From NCBI RefSeq assembly GCF_007995245.1, contig NZ_VCBA01000001.1, forward strand, positions 263,730 through 327,729: a stretch of 64,000 nucleotides of DNA, written 5' to 3'. The number at the start of each line of letters is the position of its first letter. The stretch's first letter is position 1. A program made the position numbers and the translations under genes. Positions 6,986 to 16,200 of this stretch are shown here, one piece after another. The notes beneath the pieces were generated by a model. It had not been told where the DNA came from. It ran no database searches and was given only the letters and a program-made list of their open reading frames with translations. This DNA is from Tateyamaria sp. syn59. GTDB lineage: Bacteria; Pseudomonadota; Alphaproteobacteria; Rhodobacterales; Rhodobacteraceae.

Positions 6986-8164
6986 ATGAGCAAGACCGAG
7001 ATCAAGGCTCGGGCCGGGGAAGGTTTGTCCCCAGCCCAGGACGTTGCCGATGCCATGAGTGGTTTCGTCAATGAACTGAAAGGCTTCAAGGCCGACATTC
7101 AAACCAAACTTCAACAAACGGAAGAGCGACTGACCATGCTGGATCGGAAAAACATGACGGCTGCACGCACCCCTCTGGCTGGTGCGGTTGAGACGGGTGC
7201 CCCCCATCAGAAGGCGTTCAACGCCTATCTGCGTTCGGGCGAAGATGACGGCCTGCGTGGCCTGGAGCTGGAGGGCAAATCGCTGTCCACGGCGGTGAAC
7301 TCGGATGGCGGCTACCTCGTCGATCCGGCCACGTCGGAGTCGGTGAAATCGGTTCTGAACGCAACCGCGTCGATCCGCTCCATCGCGTCGGTCGTGAATG
7401 TCGAGGCGACATCCTATGACGTCCTCGTGGACCACACCGATGTGGGCGCAGGCTGGGCCACCGAGACCGGCACGCAGGCCGAGACCGACACGCCCACCAT
7501 CGACCGCATCACCATTCCGCTGCACGAGCTGTCGGCTTTGCCCAAGGCGTCGCAGCGTCTGCTGGATGACAGCGCATTCGATATCGAAGGTTGGCTGGCC
7601 GGTCGCATCGCCGACAAGTTTGCCCGTGCCGAGGCTGCGGCCTTCATCAACGGCGATGGTGTGGACAAGCCGCATGGTTTCCTGACCCACACGTCTGTCG
7701 ACAATGATGTCTGGACCTGGGGCAACCTTGGCTACGTGCCGACTGGTGTGGACGGTGACGTGACCGCAGAAGCCATCATCGACGTCGTCTATGCCCTGGG
7801 TGCGGAGTACCGTGCCAACGCGACCTTCGTCATGAACTCGAAGACCGCTGGTCTGGTGCGCAAGCTGAAGGACAATGACGGTCGCTTCCTGTGGTCCGAC
7901 GGTCTGGCCGCCGGTCAGCCCGCAACTCTGATGGGCTACCCGGTTATGATCGCCGAGGACATGCCGGATGCGGGCACAGGTGCCGACGCGATTGCGTTTG
8001 GCGACTTCAACGCTGGCTACACCGTGGCTGAGCGCCCCGATCTGCGTGTGCTGCGTGATCCCTTCAGCGCCAAGCCCCACGTTCTGTTCTATGCCACCAA
8101 GCGCGTGGGCGGCGACGTGAGCGATTTTGCCGCGATCAAACTGCTGAAATTCGCTGTCGCCTAA
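6986..8164 (+). CDS. GTA gp5, major capsid protein (HK97 fold)
   Basis: This 392-residue protein forms the head shell. The first ~100 residues are a helical scaffold-like segment (NELKGFKADIQTKLQQTEERL), which in RcGTA is removed on maturation. The HK97 domain follows from about KSLSTAVNSDGGYLVDPATSE, with features such as ATSYDVLVDHTDVGAGWATETGTQ and, near the end, DPFSAKPHVLFYATKRVGGDVSDFAAIKLLKF. The ATG at 6986 has AAGGA 7 bases upstream, better spaced than the ATG at 6980. The gene is flanked by structured intergenic RNA on both sides, as expected for the most highly needed product. Confidence 0.94.
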   Translation: MSKTEIKARAGEGLSPAQDVADAMSGFVNELKGFKADIQTKLQQTEERLTMLDRKNMTAARTPLAGAVETGAPHQKAFNAYLRSGEDDGLRGLELEGKSLSTAVNSDGGYLVDPATSESVKSVLNATASIRSIASVVNVEATSYDVLVDHTDVGAGWATETGTQAETDTPTIDRITIPLHELSALPKASQRLLDDSAFDIEGWLAGRIADKFARAEAAAFINGDGVDKPHGFLTHTSVDNDVWTWGNLGYVPTGVDGDVTAEAIIDVVYALGAEYRANATFVMNSKTAGLVRKLKDNDGRFLWSDGLAAGQPATLMGYPVMIAEDMPDAGTGADAIAFGDFNAGYTVAERPDLRVLRDPFSAKPHVLFYATKRVGGDVSDFAAIKLLKFAVA

Positions 8165-8330
8165 GGGCTGATAGCGGATGGCCGGGGGTGGGTGACTGCC
8201 CCCGGTTCCCGGGTGCGTGCTGATCAAGTGCGCCGTGTTGTCTAGCTGCTCCCCTCCGTCCGAGCAACGCGGACTGGCGCGCGCCCGGACCTTTTGGAGC
8301 CGAGGGGCAGAATTTTCCTGGAGATGTTCC
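8165..8330 (+). other. Capsid-connector intergenic region with hairpins
   Basis: CCGGGGG (8182-8188) pairs perfectly with CCCCCGG (8199-8205) around a 10-base loop just after the capsid stop. It has no T tract. A second small stem, GTCCG with CGGAC, lies near 8260-8276, and CTGCTCCCCTC near 8247 can pair imperfectly with GAGGGGCAG near 8302. This looks like a capsid-mRNA 3' stabiliser or a polarity point. Confidence 0.45.
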
Positions 8331-8927
8331 ATGATGTTGAACGAGGTGACCACGGTGCCCGATGGCGCGCTGCCGGTCGAAGAATTCAAGGCGCATCTGC
8401 GTCTGGGCAGCGGCTTTGGCAATGACAGTGTGCAGGATGCGGTGCTGATCAGCTTTTTGCGGGCTGCTGTGACTGCGATCGAGGCGCGGACAGGCAAGGT
8501 GCTGATCGCGCGTGACTTTGTTTTGTCCGTTGGATCGCTGACGGCGGTTGATGCTGTCGCGTTCCCTGTAGCACCTGTCGTTGCCGTGAATGGCGTGGCG
8601 CTTGTGGATCGTGCGGGCACCGAGACGCCCGTGTCCAGTGACGCGTTTTGGTTGGAGCGTGATATGCACCGTCCGCGCTTGCGGTCCGTGGGAGCAGCGT
8701 TGCCAACGGTGCCAACGGCCGGTGCGGTGAGCGTTTCCCTTACTGCGGGCTACGGCGCCGTTTGGTCCGAGGTGCCGGCGGATCTGGCGCAAGCGGTCAT
8801 GCTGCTGGCCGCGCATTATTACGAGTTCCGGAACGAGACCAGCCTGAGTGAGGGCTGCATGCCCTTCGGCGTGACCAGCCTGATTGAGCGCTATAAGCCC
8901 ATTCGTCTGGGCGGGGGTGTCCGGTGA
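8331..8927 (+). CDS. GTA gp6, head-tail connector (adaptor)
   Basis: This is a 198-residue protein of the phage connector / gp6-like family (phiE125 gp8 type), the first ring below the portal. Typical features are the N-terminal LNEVTTVPDGALPVEEFKAHLRL, a helical section ending LISFLRAAVTAIEARTGK, and the late motif DLAQAVMLLAAHYYEFRNE. The ATG at 8331 is preceded by CTGGAGATG; a second ATG follows directly. The stop overlaps the g7 GTG start by 4 bases. Confidence 0.88.
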   Translation: MMLNEVTTVPDGALPVEEFKAHLRLGSGFGNDSVQDAVLISFLRAAVTAIEARTGKVLIARDFVLSVGSLTAVDAVAFPVAPVVAVNGVALVDRAGTETPVSSDAFWLERDMHRPRLRSVGAALPTVPTAGAVSVSLTAGYGAVWSEVPADLAQAVMLLAAHYYEFRNETSLSEGCMPFGVTSLIERYKPIRLGGGVR

Positions 8928-9262
8928 AGACGCCGCGCCTGAACCGGCGCTTGACCCTGGAGAGCCCTGCACGTGTCTCCGATGGCGCTGGCGGCTTTTC
9001 CGAGAGCTGGTCACCGCTGGGCGTATTGTGGGCGGAGCTGACGGCGCGGACCGGCCGCGAGACTGTCGCCACAGGCGCGGCGGTGTCCGCAGTGCCTTAC
9101 GCGATTGTTGTGCGGGGCGCGCCTGTTGGCCACCCGGAGCGGCCCATGGCGGAGCAGCGGTTTCGCGATGGCAATCGTCTGTTCCATGTACGGAGCGTGG
9201 CGGAGCGCGACCCTGAGGGCCGATACCTGATTTGCATGGCCGATGAGGAGATTGCGATATGA
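8924..9262 (+). CDS. GTA gp7, head closure / head-tail joining protein
   Basis: This is a 112-residue small beta protein of the phage head-tail joining family (SPP1 gp16 type) that forms the second connector ring. Family features are the start LNRRLTLESPARVSDGAGGF, then WSPLGVLWAELTARTGRE, and the C-terminal RDPEGRYLICMADEE. It starts with GTG at 8924 (GTGA overlap with g6) and its stop overlaps the g8 ATG by 4 bases, so g6-g7-g8 are translationally coupled. Confidence 0.88.
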   Translation: MKTPRLNRRLTLESPARVSDGAGGFSESWSPLGVLWAELTARTGRETVATGAAVSAVPYAIVVRGAPVGHPERPMAEQRFRDGNRLFHVRSVAERDPEGRYLICMADEEIAI

Positions 9263-9681
9263 GCTACGCTGTTTCCGCCGCGCTTCAAAGCGCCGTTTTT
9301 GCCGCTGTGGCGTCAGACATCGCAGTCAGCGATGCCGTCGGTGATGCCGTTTATGATGCGCTACCCAGCGGAGCCGTTCCGAGCATCTATGTCGCCATTG
9401 GGCCCGAAACCGTGCGTGCCGCCGATGACAAAACCGGCGACGGGGCCGAGCACCGCTTTACCGTGTCCGTCGTGACCGAGGTGCCCGGTTTTTTTGCGGC
9501 CAAAGAGGTCGCGGGTCATGTCTGCGATGTGCTGCATGATGCCGATCTGTCGTTGGATCGCGGTCGCCTCGTGTCGCTGCGTTTTGATCGCGCCCGCGCC
9601 GTCAAGATCGACAAGGGCCAGGGCCGCCGCATCGACCTGACGTTCCGTGCGCGGACCGAAGACAACCAATCAACCATTTGA
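9259..9681 (+). CDS. GTA gp8, tail terminator (DUF3168)
   Basis: This is a 140-residue DUF3168-family protein that caps the tail tube and joins it to the connector. Recognisable parts are the helical start SYAVSAALQSAVFAAV, then GAVPSIYVAIGPETV, HRFTVSVVTEVPGF, and the helical section EVAGHVCDVLHDADL. The ATG overlaps the g7 stop by 4 bases. It sits in the usual order before the major tail protein. Confidence 0.88.
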   Translation: MSYAVSAALQSAVFAAVASDIAVSDAVGDAVYDALPSGAVPSIYVAIGPETVRAADDKTGDGAEHRFTVSVVTEVPGFFAAKEVAGHVCDVLHDADLSLDRGRLVSLRFDRARAVKIDKGQGRRIDLTFRARTEDNQSTI

Positions 9682-9694
9682 ACGGAGAAAACCC

Positions 9695-10114
9695 ATGGGT
9701 GCTCAGAACGGAAAGGACCTGCTTCTGAAGGTCGACATGACCTCGGACGGGCAGTTCGAAACCATTGCGGGTCTGCGGGCCACGCGCGTCAGCTTTAACG
9801 CCGAGACGGTGGATGTGACCAGTCTGGAGAGCCAGGGCGGGTGGCGTGAGCTGTTGGCCGGAGCCGGTGTGCGGTCTGCGGCGATCACCGGTGCGGGTGT
9901 GTTCAAGGACGAAGGCACGGATGAGCGGGCGCGCCAGATCTTTTTCGACGGCGAGACGCCAGACTTTCAGGTGATCATCCCGGATTTCGGCATTGTCGAG
10001 GGGCCGTTTCAGGTGACGTCGCTGGAGTATTCCGGCAGCCACAATGGCGAGGCCACATATGAGGTGTCGCTGGCATCGGCTGGCGCGCTGACATTTACGG
10101 CGCTCGTGGCCTGA
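9695..10114 (+). CDS. GTA gp9, major tail tube protein (TP901-1 family)
   Basis: This is a 139-residue protein of the phage major tail protein TP901-1 family that stacks as rings to build the tail tube. Typical features are the start GAQNGKDLLLKVDM, the signature FNAETVDVTSLESQGGWRELLAGAG, and the end FQVTSLEYSGSHNGEATYEVSLASAGALTF. The ATG at 9695 has CGGAG upstream. The stop overlaps the ATG of g10 by one base. Confidence 0.93.
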   Translation: MGAQNGKDLLLKVDMTSDGQFETIAGLRATRVSFNAETVDVTSLESQGGWRELLAGAGVRSAAITGAGVFKDEGTDERARQIFFDGETPDFQVIIPDFGIVEGPFQVTSLEYSGSHNGEATYEVSLASAGALTFTALVA

Positions 10115-10431
10115 TGACCAATCCGTGGAGGGGAGAGGTCACGTTGCTGATCGACGGGCAGCCGCAAGTTATGCGGTTGACCCTTGGGGCCTTGGCGGGG
10201 CTTGAGGCTGCTTTGGCGGAGCCGTCGCTGGTCGCTTTGGTCGAGCGGTTTGAAAAGGGTCGGTTTTCTGGTGCGGATGTTCTGGCAGTCCTGAAGGCGG
10301 GTTTGGTTGGCGGTGGGTCCGGTTTTGATCCGGCTGCTCTGGACCATGCCGAGATCGCGGGTGGCCCGATGGGTGCCGCCCGCGCAGCCGCCGAGCTGAT
10401 CGCCCGTGCGTTTGTGGTGCCCGAGGCATGA
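10114..10431 (+). CDS. GTA gp10, tail assembly chaperone-like protein
   Basis: This is a 105-residue protein of the GTA gp10 family (gene transfer agent family protein), in the place where tailed phages encode tail assembly chaperones. It begins NPWRGEVTLLIDGQPQVMRLTLGALAGLEAALAE, a pattern I associate with this family, and ends in a helical section. The ATG at 10114 shares a base with the g9 stop and the end overlaps the next gene by 4 bases. The chaperone role is inferred from position. Confidence 0.82.
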   Translation: MTNPWRGEVTLLIDGQPQVMRLTLGALAGLEAALAEPSLVALVERFEKGRFSGADVLAVLKAGLVGGGSGFDPAALDHAEIAGGPMGAARAAAELIARAFVVPEA

Positions 10432-10634
10432 CCAAGACACTGGACTGGCCCGCCTTGATGCGGGCCGGGATGCAGGGGCTGCGCCTGACGCCCGAGGCGT
10501 TCTGGGCGCTGACCCCTGCCGAATTGCAGATGATGCTGGGCACGCCCGGCCAGGCCGCACCGCTTTTGAGCGAGGGTCTGGACGCGCTGATGGTCGCCTG
10601 GCCGGACGAAAAGTCGGAAGGGGATCCCGTATGA
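10428..10634 (+). CDS. GTA g10.1 small tail assembly protein
   Basis: This is a 68-residue protein starting in an ATGA overlap with g10. The sequence LDWPALMRAGMQGLRLTPEAFWALTPAELQMML matches the short 'phage tail assembly chaperone' proteins found after g10 in GTA clusters; the motif F-W-x-LTPAEL-x-M is characteristic. It ends in a 4-base overlap with g11. In long-tailed phages the two chaperones are often joined by frameshifting; here they are simply two overlapping genes and I see no slippery heptamer at the junction. Confidence 0.8.
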   Translation: MTKTLDWPALMRAGMQGLRLTPEAFWALTPAELQMMLGTPGQAAPLLSEGLDALMVAWPDEKSEGDPV

Positions 10635-11296
10635 GTGACTACAACGACGAGATCGAGAACCTTGAAGAAAACAGTGAAAGCCTGCGGTTTTCACTGAGTG
10701 CCACCGCAGACATGGTGACCGGGTTCGACAGTGAGCTGCGCCGAATGCGGGAAAGCCTGGCGGCCACCAACAAGGATGTGGCGACGCTGGAAAAGGGGTT
10801 GTCGCGTGGGTTGCGCAAAGCCTTTGACGGGTTGGTGTTTGACGGGATGAGCCTGTCGGATGCCTTGGATGGCTTGGCCAATTCGATGATCAACGCCACG
10901 TACAACGCCGCGATGAAGCCGGTTACGGATCATTTTGGCGGTCTGCTTGCGACGGGGGCGGGCAACATCTTTGAAAAGATCCTGCCGTTTGCCGACGGGG
11001 CGCCGTTCAGCCAGGGCCGTGTAATGCCCTTTGCCTCGGGCGGCGTTGTCAGTTCCGCAACCCCCTTTGGCATGCGCGGTGGGATGGGTGTGATGGGTGA
11101 GGCGGGGCCAGAAGCGATCATGCCGCTTGCGCGTGGGCCGGATGGCAAGCTGGGCGTACGCGGTGGTGGCGGCCAAAGCGGCCCGACAGTCGTGATGAAT
11201 ATCACGACGCCCGACGTGCAGGGTTTTGCCCGGTCACAAAACCAGATCGCAGCACAGATGAACCGCGCGCTGAGCCGCGCGAACCGGAACCGTTGA
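10631..11296 (+). CDS. GTA gp11, tail tape measure protein
   Basis: This is a 221-residue tape measure protein. Its short length fits the short tail of GTA particles. A helical, coiled-coil-like N-terminal part (EIENLEENSESLRFSLSATADM, then LRRMRESLAATNKDVATLEKGL) leads into a hydrophobic centre (AFDGLVFDGMSLSDALDGLANSM) and a glycine-rich C-terminus with MGEAGPEAIMPLARGPDGKLGV. This last part is the common tape-measure C-terminal signature. The ATG at 10631 overlaps g10.1. A longer frame opens upstream at 10406 but would run through g10 and g10.1. Confidence 0.9.
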   Translation: MSDYNDEIENLEENSESLRFSLSATADMVTGFDSELRRMRESLAATNKDVATLEKGLSRGLRKAFDGLVFDGMSLSDALDGLANSMINATYNAAMKPVTDHFGGLLATGAGNIFEKILPFADGAPFSQGRVMPFASGGVVSSATPFGMRGGMGVMGEAGPEAIMPLARGPDGKLGVRGGGGQSGPTVVMNITTPDVQGFARSQNQIAAQMNRALSRANRNR

Positions 11297-11319
11297 GGAA
11301 TTGAAGGGGAGCCAACGCC

Positions 11320-11952
11320 ATGAATTTTCACGAGGTACGATTTCCCGCGTCGCTGAGTTTTGGCTCGGTTGGCGGACCGGAGCGTCGCACAGAGGTTGTG
11401 ACCCTCGCCAACGGGTTTGAGGAGCGCAACACGCCCTGGGCGCATTCGCGCCGTCGCTATGACGCCGGTCTGGGCATGCGGTCGCTGGATGACGTCGAGA
11501 CGTTGATTGCGTTTTTCGAAGCCCGGATGGGGCAGATGTATGGGTTCCGCTGGAAGGATTGGGCGGACTTCAAATCCAGTCCTGCCAGCGTGGACCCGGA
11601 TTATCTGGACCAGACAATTGCCACTGGCGACGGTGTTCAGGCGGCTTTTCCCTTGGTGAAAACGTATCGCTCTGGCGCGTTCTCGTATGCGCGGCCAATT
11701 GTGAAGCCCGTCGCGGGATCGGTGCGTGTGGGGCTGGGGCGCGACGAGATGCAGGAGGGCGTGGATTACGACGTCGACCTGGCCACCGGGCTGGTCACTT
11801 TTCAGCATCCACCAGAAGAGAATGAGGAAATCACCGCAGGTTTCGAGTTCGACGTGCCGGTGCGCTTTGACACCGACCAGATCCAGACATCGGTTGCCAG
11901 TTTTCAGGCCGGTACGGTTCCAAACGTACCCATCATCGAGGTGCGTGTGTAA
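11320..11952 (+). CDS. GTA gp12, distal tail protein (DUF2460)
   Basis: This is a 210-residue DUF2460 protein forming the first baseplate ring of the tail. Family motifs are FHEVRFPASLSFGSVGGPERRTEV near the start, the segment RMGQMYGFRWKDWADFKS, and later DYDVDLATGLVTFQHPPEENEEITAGFEFDVPVRFD. The ATG at 11320 has GAAGGGGAG upstream. The stop overlaps the g13 ATG by one base. Confidence 0.93.
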   Translation: MNFHEVRFPASLSFGSVGGPERRTEVVTLANGFEERNTPWAHSRRRYDAGLGMRSLDDVETLIAFFEARMGQMYGFRWKDWADFKSSPASVDPDYLDQTIATGDGVQAAFPLVKTYRSGAFSYARPIVKPVAGSVRVGLGRDEMQEGVDYDVDLATGLVTFQHPPEENEEITAGFEFDVPVRFDTDQIQTSVASFQAGTVPNVPIIEVRV

Positions 11953-12839
11953 TGAGCGGGCAAAGCGATGCGTTTCTGGCTCATGCGGCGACAGGTATCA
12001 CAACGCTGTGCCGCGCTTGGGCGATCCTGCGCAAGGATGGCAAAACTTTTGGGTTCACGGATCACGATACCGAACTGACGTTCGATGACATCACGTTCCG
12101 GGCAGACACGGGCCTTTCGGCAGCGGCGTTGGCCCAAAGCACTGGTTTGAGCGTCGACAATACAGAGGCGCTGGGCGCACTTACGGATGCCGCGGTCCGA
12201 GAAGACGAGATTGAGGCTGGCCGTTTTGACAATGCCGAAGTGCTTGCCTGGATGGTGAACTGGGCCGACACCGATGTGCGGTGGTTGCAGTTTCGGGGCA
12301 CGATTGGAGAGTTGCGGCGTGCAGGCGGCGCATTTCATGCGGAGTTGCGCGGGCTGACCGAAGCACTCAATCGGCCGCTTGGGCGTATTTATCAAAAGCC
12401 ATGTACCGCGGTGCTGGGTGACCGTTCCTGTGCCTTCGACCTTGATTTGCCAGGGTACCGGTATGAGGGCGCCGCTGACCGCATCGTCGATGGGCGCATC
12501 TTTGAATGGGATGAACTGGGCGGGTTTGAGCCGCAGTGGTTCATGCGCGGTCGGCTTGATGTGGTGTCGGGGTCCGCGGGCGGTCTTTGGGGCATGATCA
12601 AGCGTGACGTGTTCGAAGATGGGGTGCGCCGGATCGAGCTGTGGGAAGCGATACGCGGAGAGATCACCACGGAGGATCAGATCCGTCTGACCGTCGGTTG
12701 CGACAAACGGTTCGAGACCTGCCGTTTGAAGTTCAACAACCTGATCAACTTCCAGGGTTTCCCCGACCTGCCCAGCGACGACTGGATGATGGCGTATCCG
12801 ACTTCGGGCGGGTCGAACAGCGGAGGAAGCCTGAGATGA
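11952..12839 (+). CDS. GTA gp13, baseplate hub protein with four cysteines
   Basis: This is a 295-residue protein of the DUF2163 / phage BR0599 family, the hub of the tail baseplate. The N-terminal part has LCRAWAILRKDGKTFGFTDHDTEL, typical of the family. Four cysteines lie in the second half: Cys151 and Cys160 (CTAVLGDRSC), and Cys250 and Cys257 (CDKRFETC). In the RcGTA particle structure, as I recall it, the hub binds an iron-sulfur cluster, and these four residues are the obvious ligands. The end overlaps g14. Confidence 0.9.
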   Translation: MSGQSDAFLAHAATGITTLCRAWAILRKDGKTFGFTDHDTELTFDDITFRADTGLSAAALAQSTGLSVDNTEALGALTDAAVREDEIEAGRFDNAEVLAWMVNWADTDVRWLQFRGTIGELRRAGGAFHAELRGLTEALNRPLGRIYQKPCTAVLGDRSCAFDLDLPGYRYEGAADRIVDGRIFEWDELGGFEPQWFMRGRLDVVSGSAGGLWGMIKRDVFEDGVRRIELWEAIRGEITTEDQIRLTVGCDKRFETCRLKFNNLINFQGFPDLPSDDWMMAYPTSGGSNSGGSLR

Positions 12840-13285
12840 CGCGTCAAGCTTTGCTGGTGGTCGAGGAAGCGCGCCGTTGGATCGGCACGCCTTATGTTCA
12901 CCAAATGGCAGTGTGCGGGGCTGGCACGGATTGCCTTGGCCTTGTGCGTGGTGTTTGGCGCGCTGTGATTGGGCAAGAGCCTGAGCGGCCCCCTGCCTAC
13001 AGCATGGACTGGTCCGAGCCGCAGGGGCAGGAGTTGCTTTGGGGAGCCGCTCTGCGCCACTTGGAGCCGAAAGATCTTGCTGAGCAAGCGCTGGGCGATG
13101 TGATCCTGTTCCGTATGCGCGATGGATCTGTCGCAAAGCACCTGGGCATTCAGTCCGGGGTTGGAGATGCGCCGCGCTTTGTCCATGCGTATAGCGGGCA
13201 CGGCGTTGTCGAAAGCCCGCTGAGTGCCCCTTGGGTTCGCCGTGTCGTGGCCCGTTTCCAGTTTCCTGATGTGGAGGCCAGCTGA
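12836..13285 (+). CDS. GTA gp14, NlpC/P60-type cell wall peptidase
   Basis: This is a 149-residue NlpC/P60 cysteine peptidase of the phage cell-wall peptidase family, proposed to cut peptidoglycan so that GTA DNA can enter the recipient. The catalytic Cys33 lies in GTDCLGLVRGVW and the catalytic His102 in SVAKHLGI; HAYSGHGVVESPL follows. The ATG at 12836 overlaps the g13 stop by 4 bases, and its own stop shares a base with the g15 ATG. The length is normal for this family. Confidence 0.92.
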   Translation: MTRQALLVVEEARRWIGTPYVHQMAVCGAGTDCLGLVRGVWRAVIGQEPERPPAYSMDWSEPQGQELLWGAALRHLEPKDLAEQALGDVILFRMRDGSVAKHLGIQSGVGDAPRFVHAYSGHGVVESPLSAPWVRRVVARFQFPDVEAS

Positions 13286-16200
13286 TGGCGACCGTTGTAC
13301 TTTCTGCCGCTGGTGCGGCTATTGGCGGCTCGGTTGGTGGGTCTGTTCTTGGGCTGTCTTCCGTTGCGATTGGACGGGCTGTTGGTGCGACGCTCGGGCG
13401 CCTGATTGACCAACGGGTCATGGGCCAAGGCTCGGAAGTTGTGGAACATGGCAAGGTTGATCGCTTTCGTCTGTCCAATTCTGGGGAAGGCGCGGCAATC
13501 TCTCAACTCTACGGCCGTATGCGGTTGGGTGGACAGGTCATCTGGACCTCGGACTTTTTGGAAACCGTGACCGTAACTGGTGGAGGTGGCGGCGGCGGTG
13601 GCAAAGGGTCACCCTCCACTCCGCCCGAACCGGAGCGGCGTGAATACTCTTACTCGGTGAGCCTTGCGCTGGCGGTGTGTGAAGGCGAAATCACCTCGAT
13701 TGGACGTGTTTGGGCAGATGGCGAAGAGCTGGCGCTGAATGATCTGAACATTCGCGGCTACACTGGGACAATGGACCAGCTTCCAGATCCGCTGATGGAG
13801 GCGATCGAAGGTCAAGGCATGGTTCCGGCCTATCGCGGCACTGCTTACGTCGTGATTGAAAATCTTGCGTTGGGTCGTTTTGGTAACCGCGTTCCGCAGT
13901 TTTCCTTTGAGGTCGTGCGACCTGAACAGCCTGAGCAGGACGATGCCGACGAGGAGATGTCACGGGCGATTGAAGCCGTTGCGCTGATGCCTGGGACGGG
14001 CGAATACGCGCTGGCAACGACGCCTGTGAATTACGTGGATGCCAATAACGGACGGTGGAGCGCCAACATCAATACGCCTGCCGGGCGACCGGATTTCAGT
14101 GTGTCGTTGGATGCGTTGCGGATCGAGTTGCCGAACTGCGATGCCGTATCGCTGATTGTATCCTGGTTTGGGAGCGACTTGCGCTGCGGAAACTGTCGAT
14201 TGCAGCCGAAAGTTGAACGTTGGAATGTTGAGGGCGAAAACATGCCCTGGTCGGTCAGTGGCTTGCCGCGAACGTCGGCCCAGGCCATTTCGCAGATCAA
14301 TGGCCGTCCAATTTACGGCGGGACCCCGTCCGACAGATCGGTCATTGAAGCAATCCGCGCGATGGCTTCATTCGGAAAGAAGGTGATGTTTTATCCCTTC
14401 ATTCTCATGGACCAACTGGAAGGCAATGCGCTTCCAAATCCATACAATCCGGAAGAAAGCCAACCGCATTTGCCGTGGCGTGGTCGGATCACGCTGTCGA
14501 CTGCGCCCGGGGTAGAAGGATCGCCCGATGGAACCGCAGCCGCTGAAGCGGAAGTCGACGCATTTTTTGGCACGGTGCAAGCCAGCGATTTCTACATCGG
14601 CAATGAGATTCAGTATACTGGACCAGCAGAATGGTCGCTGTCGCGCTTTATCTTGCATTACGCGGCTCTGTGCCGTGCCGCCGGTGGTGTCGACTCGTTC
14701 TGCATCAGTTCTGAAATGCGCGGACTGACCCAGATACGGGGCGTGGCCAATCGCTTTTACGCAGTCCAGAAGTTGAGATCACTGGCCGCACAGGTGCGTC
14801 TTCTTCTTGGGCCTGGTATCAAGATCAGTTACGCGGCTGATTGGACTGAGTATTTTGGGTATCAGCCCCAGGATGGGACCGGAGACCGCTATTTTCACCT
14901 GGATCCGCTCTGGGCCGACGACAACATCGACTTCATCGGCATCGACAATTACATGCCGATTTCTGACTGGCGCGACGGCGAGGAGCACGCAGATGCAGAT
15001 TGGCGCAGCATTTATAACCTAGACTATCTGCGGGCCAACATCGAGGGAGGTGAAGGATACGATTGGTATTACACCTCGGACGAAGCACGCGTCGCGCAGA
15101 TCAGAACGCCGATCACAGACGGTGCGCATGATGAGCCTTGGGTCTATCGGTTCAAGGACTTGCGGAACTGGTGGAGTCATGCGCACCACGAACGCATTGC
15201 TGGTGTGCGCTCCGAAACTCCAACAGCATGGGTGCCCCAATCTAAACCAATATGGTTTACTGAAATGGGCTGTGCCGCAATCGACAAGGGCACGAACCAA
15301 CCCAACAAGTTCCTCGACCAGAAATCATCCGAAAGCAGTTTGCCGCGATACTCGAATGGTGCGCGCGATGACTTGATCCAGAAACAGTATCTGCGTGCGA
15401 TGCACACCCATTGGCGTGCGCCGGAGAACAACCCGATGTCCGATGAATACGCTGGGCCGATGGTTGATATGTCGCGGGCATTCGTATGGGCCTGGGATGC
15501 GCGGCCCTATCCGTTCTTTCCAAACGCGCTGCGGCTCTGGTCGGATGGAGAGAATTATCCGCGTGGGCATTGGATCAATGGCCGCACGTCGGGTCGTTCG
15601 CTGGCGTCCGTTGTGGGAGAGATCTGCGACCGTTCCGGGTTGGTGCACTATGATACGTCCGAGCTGTACGGATTTGTGCGCGGCTATGTTGTCGATGACG
15701 TCACGGATGCACGTGGTGCTTTGCAGCCCTTGATGCTGCGCTTTGCGTTCGACGCGGTGGAGCGGGACGGGGTTCTGAAGTTCATCACGCGAACGGGTCG
15801 GAACGCTGTTGCGTTGCCACCCGATACATTGGCCCTGCACTCTGATCTGAGCGGAACGCTCGAACAAGCTCGCGAGTCCGACGCCGATCTGGCAGGCCGC
15901 GTTCGATTGAGATTTGTGCAGACCGACGGCAACTTTGATGTCTTGTCGGAAGAGGCAGTCCTGACAGATGATGCCACGCACTCGGTGTCCACCAGTGAAG
16001 TTCCGATGGCCTTGACCCGTCCTGAAGGGCGGCAAGTGGCTGAACGCTGGCTGACCGAAGCGCGGATTGCGCGGGAGGGCGTCAAGCTGGCCCTGCCGCC
16101 CTCGCTCATCGGCGTTGGTGCTGGTGATGTCATCGAAGTTGCGGCGGACAAATCCGAGGGTCCGGGGCTGTACCGGGTCGATCGGGTCGAGCAAGGTGAA

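Noticed and set aside
10414-10440. Programmed frameshift joining g10 and g10.1, as in phage tail chaperones
   Set aside because: The junction is a plain ATGA overlap and I see no slippery heptamer; both genes have complete starts.
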